Assembly (NCBI GenBank): GCA_903872875.1
Contig: CAIQMJ010000346.1
Span: 1-6,400, forward strand
Direction of reading: 5' to 3'
DNA: 6,400 nt
From: an uncultured Variovorax sp.
GTDB lineage: Bacteria > Pseudomonadota > Gammaproteobacteria > Burkholderiales > Burkholderiaceae_C
Of the stretch, positions 1 through 5,022 are shown in pieces. The notes beneath the pieces are model-generated. The model had not been told where the DNA came from, made no database searches, and worked only from the letters and a program-made list of their open reading frames with translations. Made by a program: the position numbers and the translations under genes. How positions within the stretch are numbered: the stretch's first letter is position 1; each line of letters begins with the position of its first letter.

Positions 1-815
1 ATGCCGGCCCAGCCGGGCCGCGAGGCCATTGCGTTCAGTTCGCCGAAGGCCGACACCATCAGCAGGTCCGGATTGGCGCGCACCACGAACTCGGGGTTGA
101 TCCGCGGGAACGGCCCGAGCGCGGCCGGCACGATGTTCGCCAGACCCAGGCGCGCGAGCGTTTCGCCGATGAAGGAGCCTTCGCCGGCCGCTGCCACGCC
201 GTGCACCTCGAAGTAGACGCGCTTGCCCTTCCATCCTGCGGGCATGCGGGCGCGGGCCGCGTCGAGCCGCGCATCGAGCCGGCGCCACAGCGCCTCGCCC
301 GCGCCGGGGCGCCCGGTCACGCGAGCCAGGCTCTCCATCACGCGGCGCATGTCGGCATGGCTGCGCGCGTCGAGTGCGACCACCGGAATGCCCAGGCTTT
401 CGAGCTGGTTCAGCACGCGGCTGCGCGGGCGCAGCAGCACCACGTCGGGCCGCAAGGCGACGATGCGCTCGATCTGCGCATCGTCGATGCCGCCGACCTG
501 CGGCAACTGCCTGACCGACTCGGGCCAGCTCGCGTGGCGATCGACGCCGACCAGCCGGTTGCAGGCGTCGAGTGCGCAGACCGTCTCGGTCAGCGAAGGA
601 ACGAGCGAGACGATGCGCTGCGGCGGCCGAGCGAAGTTCAGCGTGTAGCCGCGGTCGTCGACTACCTGCAGGCCTGCAGCGTGCGCCGCCGTGAACGGCA
701 GGCCCGTCGGGCTGGCGAGGGCGGCCAGCAGAACGGGCAGAACCGGAAAAGCGGGGAGAGCGGGGAGCAGGGTGCGCACCGTGCGTGCAGCGCGTTCGAC
801 GAGCAGACAAACCAT
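1..815 (-). CDS. BtuF-like periplasmic binding protein of an ABC transporter (partial, C-terminus off the left edge)
   Basis: This is a substrate-binding protein of the helical-backbone metal receptor type (Peripla_BP_2, BtuF/FhuD-like). Such proteins capture cobalamin or another metal chelate in the periplasm and deliver it to an inner-membrane ABC permease. 271 complete codons are visible. The start is ATG at 815-813, with a weak GAGAA about nine bases upstream. A basic, Leu/Pro/Ala-rich leader (about residues 1-47) ending near AHAAG looks like a signal peptide. The mature part opens with the typical strand and motif RIVSLVPSLTE (residues 67-77), then LVGVDRHASWP, an inter-lobe helix region with IERIVALRPDVVL, and a second lobe with KRVYFEVHG (about 198-206) and GEGSFIGETLARLG. 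It breaks off at RPGWAG, before the last helices expected in the family, so only a few dozen residues are missing. The BtuF likeness suggests a corrinoid ligand, but the ligand cannot be fixed from sequence. No permease or ATPase gene is in view; they could lie beyond the left edge. Confidence 0.87.
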   Translation of the reverse strand, partial: MVCLLVERAARTVRTLLPALPAFPVLPVLLAALASPTGLPFTAAHAAGLQVVDDRGYTLNFARPPQRIVSLVPSLTETVCALDACNRLVGVDRHASWPESVRQLPQVGGIDDAQIERIVALRPDVVLLRPRSRVLNQLESLGIPVVALDARSHADMRRVMESLARVTGRPGAGEALWRRLDARLDAARARMPAGWKGKRVYFEVHGVAAAGEGSFIGETLARLGLANIVPAALGPFPRINPEFVVRANPDLLMVSAFGELNAMASRPGWAG

Positions 816-856
816 CGCACCGATGTTCTCAGATTCATGCCCGACCCTCTGGGCGC

Positions 857-871
857 AGCGGCTCGGCCGCT
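857..871. repeat. Short perfect inverted repeat in the divergent intergenic region
   Basis: The 72 bp between the divergent binding-protein and sirtuin genes contains AGCGGC-TCG-GCCGCT, a perfect 6-bp inverted repeat with a 3-base centre. Its place between two divergent starts would suit an operator or a small hairpin in a leader. Repeats this short arise easily by chance in such GC-rich DNA, and I do not recognise a known regulator site. Confidence 0.3.
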
Positions 872-875
872 CACG

Positions 876-881
876 TAAGCT
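876..881 (+). promoter_or_regulatory. Possible -10 element for the sirtuin gene
   Basis: TAAGCT keeps the most conserved -10 positions (first T, second A, last T) and lies six bases before the sirtuin ATG. Transcription would then start at or next to the A of the start codon. This would give a leaderless mRNA and would explain why no Shine-Dalgarno sequence precedes this gene. No convincing -35 hexamer is visible. Confidence 0.25.
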
Positions 882-887
882 CGCGCG

Positions 888-1751
888 ATGGACACCATTT
901 CAGCGCGCGCGGACCTTTCGCAACTGGCCGGACTCACCGAATTCGCCGGGCGCCATCCCCGGCTCTTCGTGCTGACCGGCGCTGGCTGCAGCACCGATTC
1001 GGGCATCCCCGACTACCGCGATACCAACGGCGACTGGAAGCGTCCGGCGCCCGTCACGTTCCAGGCCTTCACCGGCGACGAGGCCACGCGCAAGCGCTAC
1101 TGGGCGCGCAGCCTGGCCGGTTGGCCGACCATGGCCCATGCGCGGCCCGGCGCGGCCCATCGCGCGCTGGCGCAGTTGGAGGAGGCCGGCCGCGTCGAGC
1201 TGCTGCTGACCCAGAACGTCGATGGCCTGCATGAGGCGGCGGGCAGCCGGCACACGATTGATCTGCATGGCCGCATCGATACCGTGCGCTGCCTGGCCTG
1301 CGAGCTGCGCATGCCGCGCGCCGAGCTCCAGCTCGAATTGCGGCGGCGCAATCCCGCTTGGGCCGCGCTGGAGGCGCGCGCCGCACCGGACGGCGATGCC
1401 GATCTCGACGGCATCGATTTCGGTGGCTTCGATGTGCCGCCCTGTCCGCGCTGCGGGGGCATGCTCAAGCCCGACGTCGTGTTCTTCGGCGAGAGCGTGC
1501 CGCGCGACCGCGTGGCGACCGCCTTCGCCGCGCTGTCGCGTGCCGATGCGATGCTCGTCGCGGGTTCCTCGCTGATGGTCTATTCGGGCTTCCGCTTCGT
1601 GCAGGCGGCGGTGGCGGCGGGCCAGCCGGTCGCGATGGTGAACCTTGGCCGCACGCGCGCCGACGAGCTGCTGGCGCTCAAGGTCGAGTTGCCGGTCGGT
1701 GACACGCTGGCGGCCCTGGCCGCGCGCTTCGACGTGCCGGATGGGCGCTGA
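888..1751 (+). CDS. SIR2-family NAD-dependent protein deacylase (zinc-type, SIRT4-like)
   Basis: Sirtuins use NAD+ to remove acyl groups from protein lysines, releasing nicotinamide and O-acyl-ADP-ribose; some members ADP-ribosylate instead. All core motifs are present in 287 residues. The NAD-binding loop is GAGCSTDSGIPDYR (31-44), followed by TQNVDGLHEAAG (108-119), and DLHG carries the likely catalytic His127. Zinc ligands are Cys135/Cys138 and Cys186/Cys189. After these come LKPDVVFFGESVP (193-205), GSSLMVYSGFRF (226-237) and VNLGRT (251-256). The GAGCSTDSGIPDYR loop is typical of the SIRT4-like class rather than of E. coli CobB (which has GAGISAESGI), so I give no symbol. The 47 residues between the cysteine pairs are longer than in minimal sirtuins and are rich in Arg and then Asp. 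No signal peptide is seen, so it should be cytoplasmic. The ATG at 888 has no clear Shine-Dalgarno site. It is divergent from the binding-protein gene and 72 bp upstream of the antiporter remnant. The family call is firm; the acyl substrate is unknown. Confidence 0.96.
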   Translation: MDTISARADLSQLAGLTEFAGRHPRLFVLTGAGCSTDSGIPDYRDTNGDWKRPAPVTFQAFTGDEATRKRYWARSLAGWPTMAHARPGAAHRALAQLEEAGRVELLLTQNVDGLHEAAGSRHTIDLHGRIDTVRCLACELRMPRAELQLELRRRNPAWAALEARAAPDGDADLDGIDFGGFDVPPCPRCGGMLKPDVVFFGESVPRDRVATAFAALSRADAMLVAGSSLMVYSGFRFVQAAVAAGQPVAMVNLGRTRADELLALKVELPVGDTLAALAARFDVPDGR

Positions 1752-1778
1752 TCGCCCGACGCCGCGGGTGGCCGTCCG

Positions 1779-1790
1779 GCGGCATGCCGC
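1779..1790. repeat. 12-bp perfect palindrome upstream of the antiporter
   Basis: GCGGCATGCCGC is a perfect 12-bp palindrome in the 72-bp gap between the sirtuin and antiporter genes. It lies immediately before TACCAT (1791-1796), which resembles a -10 hexamer. Its position just upstream of a possible -10 would fit a repressor site, but palindromes of this size also occur by chance in GC-rich DNA. Confidence 0.25.
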
Positions 1791-1796
1791 TACCAT
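1791..1796 (+). promoter_or_regulatory. Possible -10 element for the antiporter-halogenase unit
   Basis: TACCAT matches the -10 consensus at four of six positions and sits 27 bases before the antiporter start at 1824. No clear -35 element is found about 17 bases upstream, where the sequence is G/C only. A weak Shine-Dalgarno AAGG (1812-1815) lies eight bases before the ATG, so a short leader is plausible. Confidence 0.25.
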
Positions 1797-1823
1797 CGCC
1801 GTGCACTGAACAAGGCCCAAATC

Positions 1824-2889
1824 ATGTCCCTCGCCCTGCTGTTGCTTCAGCTCGCCGTGATCCTGATCGTCGCCCGCCTTTGCGGGCTGCTGCTGCGCGT
1901 CATCGGCCAGCCGATGGTGGTCGGCGAGATGGCTGCGGGCATCCTGCTCGGGCCGGTGGTGCTTGGCGCGATCTTTCCGCAGTGGCATGCCCAGTTGTTC
2001 CCGGCGGCGTCCCTGCCGGGGCTTTCGGCGCTGGCGTCGATCGGCGTCGTGCTCTTCATGTTCATCATCGGCGCCGAGCTGCGCACGCCCAGCGGCATGG
2101 GCGCGCAGTTGAAGGCGTCCGGCTGGGTCGGGCTCTGCAGCATGGTGCTGCCGATGGCGCTCGGCCTGGGTGCTGCTCGCACTGGTGGTGGCGCTGGCGA
2201 GTTCGGGCGGCGGCTTCGATGGCTTCTTCCGGATTGCCGCCGGGCTGGCGCTGCTGGTTGCCATCGTCTTCGGGGTCGTGCGACCGCCGGTGGCGCGGAT
2301 GCTGCGCAGGCACGCACCCGATGGCGTGCCGTCGCCGATGGTGCTGGCCGTGCTGCTGATCGGGCTGTTCGTGTGCGCGATGCTGACCGAGTGGCTGCAC
2401 CTGCATGCGGTGTTCGGCGCCTTCATCTTCGGCATCGGCCTGCCGCGCGACGACCGGCTGCTGCGGGCGCTCGAGCAGCGCATCGAGCCGCTGTCGATCA
2501 TCGTGCTGATGCCGATCTTCTTCGCGCTGGCCGGGCTCGGGACCAGCGCAGGTGCGTTCACCAACGCGAGCCTCGGCGCGATGGGCCTGATCCTGTTGGT
2601 GGCCACGGTCGGAAAGATCGTCGGCGGTGCCGCAGGTGCACGCGTGTGCGGCTACGGCTGGAGCGAAAGCCTGGCGACCGGCTCGCTGATGAATTCGCGC
2701 GGGCTGATGGAGCTCATCGTGATCAAGGTCGGCCTGGACGCCGGCCTGATCGGCCCGGCGCTCTTCACGATGCTGCTGGTGATGGCGCTGCTCACCACCG
2801 CAGCCACCGGTCCGCTGCTGACGCTGATCGCCCAATTCCATAAACCATCCGAGGAGAGTCGAAGACATGGAAGCCAGCCAGGAATGTGA
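1824..2889 (+). pseudogene. CPA2-family cation:proton antiporter, broken by an internal deletion and frameshift
   Basis: The product would be a polytopic inner-membrane protein exchanging Na+ or K+ for H+ (Na_H_Exchanger domain, CPA2/Kef-like). The 5' part, read from ATG 1824 to about 2168, has hydrophobic helices and hallmarks GQPMVVGEMAAGILLGP and IGVVLFMFIIGAEL, ending in MVLPMALGLG. From about 2164 the homology continues in another frame: AWVLLALVVALA, then LHAVFGAFIFGIGLP, MPIFFALAGLG, GSLMNSRGLMELIV and TMLLVMALLTTAATGPLL, stopping with TGA at 2887-2889. The two parts total about 357 residues, against roughly 410-430 usual for the family. What is missing between them is the stretch that normally holds SITAFPVLARIL and the Asp-Asp region before TAW, which contains the ion-binding acidic residues. 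Continuing in the first frame gives unrelated Arg/Ala-rich sequence to TAA at 2841-2843. The 3' end overlaps the halogenase start by 23 bp. A real lesion is most likely, but a sequencing or assembly error cannot be excluded. Confidence 0.88.
2851..2858 (+). promoter_or_regulatory. Shine-Dalgarno site of the halogenase-like gene
   Basis: GAGGAGAG lies eight bases before the ATG at 2867 and is the clearest ribosome binding site in the window. It is embedded in the last codons of the antiporter's 3' frame, so the two genes overlap by design. It fixes the start of the downstream gene at 2867. Confidence 0.8.
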
Positions 2890-4192
2890 CGTGCTCGTGA
2901 TCGGTGGCGGCCCCGCGGGCTCCACCATGGCCACGCTGCTGGCCCGCCAGGGGCGGCGCGTGGTGATCGTCGAGAAGGAGCAGCATCCGCGCTTCCACAT
3001 CGGCGAATCGCTGCTGCCGGGCAATGTCGAGCTGTTCGAGAAGCTCGGCGTGCGCGACCAGGTCGAGAAGATCGGCATGCCGAAATTCGGCATCGAGTTC
3101 GTGCCGCCCGACAGCGACGAGCGCAGCTACGTCGACTTCTCGGAAGGCTGGGACCCGAAGAAGGATTCGGCCTGGCAGGTGCGCCGCTCCGAACTCGATG
3201 AGGTGTTGTTCCGCAATGCGGCCGTGCAGGGCGCGCTGGCTTTCGAAAATACCCGCGTGCGCCAGGTCGACTTCGACGATGCGGGTGCCACGGTGCAGAC
3301 CCAGCGCGACGACGGCAGCAAGGCCAGCTGGCGCGCCCGCTTCGTGGTCGACGCGAGCGGCCGCGACACGGTGCTGGCCACCAAGTTCAGGAGCAAGCAG
3401 AAGAACCCGGACCACAACAGCACGGCGCTGTTCGGCCACTTCCGCGGTGCGCGCCGGCTCGAGGGCAGACGCGAGGGCAACATCAGCATCTGCTGGTTCG
3501 AACACGGCTGGTTCTGGTTCATCCCGCTGGCCGACGGCACCACCAGCGTGGGCGCGGTCTGCTGGGCCTATTACCTGAAGGCGCGCGACAAGCCGCTGAA
3601 GGACTATTTCTTCGACACCATCGCGATGTGCCCGGAACTGGCCGATCGGCTGAAGGGCGCCACGCTGGTCGATGACGCGGTGCATGCCACCGGCAACTTC
3701 GCCTATTCGAGCACCCACGCCACCGGCGAGCGCTACCTGATGGTGGGCGACGCCTTCACCTTCATCGACCCGATGTTCTCGTCGGGCGTGTTCCTGGCGA
3801 TGCAGAGCGCATTCAACGGCGCCGAACTGGTCGAGAAGGCGCTGGACCGTCCGGCCGAACTGCCGGCCGCGCGGCGCCTGCTGGAAAAGCAGATGCGGGC
3901 CGGGCCGCGCGACTACTCGTGGTTCATCTACCGCGTGACCAACCCGACGATCCGCGACATGTTCATGCACCCGCAGAACATGTTCAAGGTCAAGCAGGGG
4001 CTGATGTCGCTGCTGGCAGCCGACCTGCGCCACGGCACGTCGTACCGGCTGTCGCTGACCATGTTCAAGCTGATCTACTACTTCGTCTCGGTACTCAACT
4101 GGCGCCGGACCTTCGAAGGCTGGAAGCGCCATCGCCACAACATCCGCGACATGGGGCTGCTGAAGGGCGAGACGATCCTGAAGGGCCAGTGA
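2867..4192 (+). CDS. Flavin-dependent halogenase-like FAD oxidoreductase
   Basis: Flavin-dependent halogenases use reduced FAD, O2 and halide to make hypohalous acid, which a lysine directs to an aromatic substrate. The 441-residue protein starts with a Rossmann motif GGGPAGS (13-19) and an acidic strand end VVIVEKE (32-38), then GESLLP (46-51). Lys73 in MPKFGIEF sits where halogenases carry their catalytic lysine. WFWFIP (215-220) matches the family signature WxWxIP, thought to hinder monooxygenation. GDAFTFIDPMFSSGV (294-308) is the second FAD-binding motif, in the form found in the halogenase and geranylgeranyl-reductase superfamily. The C-terminal part is rich in aromatic and basic residues (YSWFIYRV, LIYYFVSVLNWRR) and may contact membrane or a carrier-bound substrate. 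There is no signal peptide. It is translated from a strong site inside the antiporter remnant and is the last gene of that unit. No flavin reductase is in view. Halogenation is inferred; some WxWxIP-bearing relatives may oxidise instead. Confidence 0.85.
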   Translation: MEASQECDVLVIGGGPAGSTMATLLARQGRRVVIVEKEQHPRFHIGESLLPGNVELFEKLGVRDQVEKIGMPKFGIEFVPPDSDERSYVDFSEGWDPKKDSAWQVRRSELDEVLFRNAAVQGALAFENTRVRQVDFDDAGATVQTQRDDGSKASWRARFVVDASGRDTVLATKFRSKQKNPDHNSTALFGHFRGARRLEGRREGNISICWFEHGWFWFIPLADGTTSVGAVCWAYYLKARDKPLKDYFFDTIAMCPELADRLKGATLVDDAVHATGNFAYSSTHATGERYLMVGDAFTFIDPMFSSGVFLAMQSAFNGAELVEKALDRPAELPAARRLLEKQMRAGPRDYSWFIYRVTNPTIRDMFMHPQNMFKVKQGLMSLLAADLRHGTSYRLSLTMFKLIYYFVSVLNWRRTFEGWKRHRHNIRDMGLLKGETILKGQ

Positions 4193-4207
4193 GCGCCGGG
4201 CGCGGCC

Positions 4208-4231
4208 CGGGTGGCCAGCGCTGGCGGCCCG
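4208..4231. terminator. Hairpin between convergent genes, possible bidirectional terminator
   Basis: The 39-bp gap between the halogenase stop and the methyltransferase stop contains a nearly self-complementary 24-base run. Its core is the perfect palindrome GCCAGCGCTGGC (4214-4225), and pairing continues outward through one mismatch and a G-U pair to CGGG/CCCG. Folding gives a very stable GC stem on either strand. Neither side has a T tract, so it is not a textbook intrinsic terminator, though its position between two converging genes supports that role. Confidence 0.5.
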
Positions 4232-5002
4232 TCAGTCCGGCTTGACCGCGGTGTATTCGGAGAAGATGCCCAACTCGACGTGGCGCTGTACCTGCTGGAA
4301 GCCTGCTGCCTCCAGCGCCGCCATCACCGACGCTGGCGGGATGCAGGCCTCGATCGTGTCCCAGTAGTAGCGCCACAGTTCCTGCGTGGTGCGCTGGCGT
4401 GCAACCACGCGGGCGATCGTCGGCACCACCGCGCGCATGTAGCCCTTGAGCAGCGCCGTGGCGATCCGGCCCGCAGGCCGAGTGATCTCCAGCACCAACA
4501 GCCGGCCGCCCGGCCGCAGCACGCGATGGAACTCGGCAAAGGCTGCGCCCACGTCCGAGATGTGGCGCAGCGCATAGCCCATGCTCAGGAAGTCGGCCGA
4601 TGCGTCGCCGCAGGGGATGGCTTCGGCCCGGCCGGCGAGCAGTTGAACGCTCGGCAGCGCGACCTGCGCCATCATGCCGGGGCTTGGATCGACGCCGGTC
4701 AGTTGGCCGCCCGGGCCGATCAGCGCGAGCGCCTCGCGCGCCACGAGGCCGGTGCCGATGCCGACGTCGATCACCCGCGCGTTCGCGGCAAGCCCCGCGC
4801 GTTGCAGCGCCGAGCGCCGATACCACGGGCCGCTGCCCAGCGCCAGCACGCGCTCGATGCGGTCGTAGTCGCTCGCGGTGTCGTCGAAGATCCGGCGCAG
4901 GTAGCGCTGGTGCTCCTCCTCGTCGCTGTAGTAGGCCGGCAGCGGCGTGTGCGGCAGCTGCGAGATGCCTGCAGCGGGGGCTTGAGGGCGGGCGTCGGTC
5001 AT
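4232..5002 (-). CDS. UbiE/COQ5-like class I SAM-dependent methyltransferase
   Basis: The 256-residue product transfers a methyl group from S-adenosylmethionine. Motif I is DVGIGTG (79-85), the acidic residue ending strand 2 is in GVDPSPGM (103-110), and the later motifs are MGYALRHISD and FHRVLRPGGRLLVLE. The N-terminal IFDDTASDYDRIERVLALGSG matches the region before motif I in UbiE, where VFxxVAxxYDxMN is usual. It lacks the exact GLRNVTD of canonical UbiE, so I treat it as a paralogue that may act on another quinone-like, lipid or polyketide substrate. I chose ATG 5002 rather than the in-frame ATG at 5035 for two reasons. The upstream codons (MAWACGAYDAS) look non-coding, and TATGAT lies just upstream of 5002, which would put the transcript start at the ATG. 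The gene converges on the halogenase and diverges from the DUF2272 gene. No signal peptide is seen, so it should be cytoplasmic. Confidence 0.92.
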   Translation of the reverse strand: MTDARPQAPAAGISQLPHTPLPAYYSDEEEHQRYLRRIFDDTASDYDRIERVLALGSGPWYRRSALQRAGLAANARVIDVGIGTGLVAREALALIGPGGQLTGVDPSPGMMAQVALPSVQLLAGRAEAIPCGDASADFLSMGYALRHISDVGAAFAEFHRVLRPGGRLLVLEITRPAGRIATALLKGYMRAVVPTIARVVARQRTTQELWRYYWDTIEACIPPASVMAALEAAGFQQVQRHVELGIFSEYTAVKPD

Positions 5003-5008
5003 GGAGGC

Positions 5009-5014
5009 ATCATA
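5009..5014 (-). promoter_or_regulatory. -10 element of the methyltransferase gene
   Basis: On the minus strand TATGAT differs from the -10 consensus at one position. It ends seven bases before the ATG at 5002, which predicts a transcript beginning at or beside the start codon. There is no Shine-Dalgarno sequence in this short gap, consistent with leaderless translation. The expected -35 region is inside the divergent DUF2272 coding start and does not match well. Confidence 0.45.
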
Positions 5015-5022
5015 GGCGCCGC

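Noticed and set aside
662..1006. 114-codon minus-strand frame starting in the sirtuin gene
   Set aside because: It is out of frame with the binding protein, which has its own start at 815 and strong motifs in a different frame.
900..2606. 568-codon open frame on the minus strand opposite the sirtuin and antiporter
   Set aside because: The translation is rich in Arg, His, Gln and Ala with no domain or membrane pattern, and it lies exactly opposite genes with clear family motifs. It is an antisense shadow of GC-rich coding DNA.
1824..2889. Programmed ribosomal frameshift as explanation for the split antiporter
   Set aside because: A frameshift would not restore the missing central segment with the acidic ion-binding region, and no slippery sequence is seen near 2160-2170. 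Deletion explains both the frame change and the missing residues.
2792..4138. 448-codon open frame on the minus strand opposite the halogenase
   Set aside because: Low-complexity shadow translation without recognisable motifs; the plus strand carries an unmistakable FAD enzyme with a good ribosome binding site.
4600..5022. Long N-terminal extension of the DUF2272 gene
   Set aside because: The extension is Arg-rich antisense sequence of the methyltransferase, and the signal peptide only makes sense with a start at 5023 or 5029.
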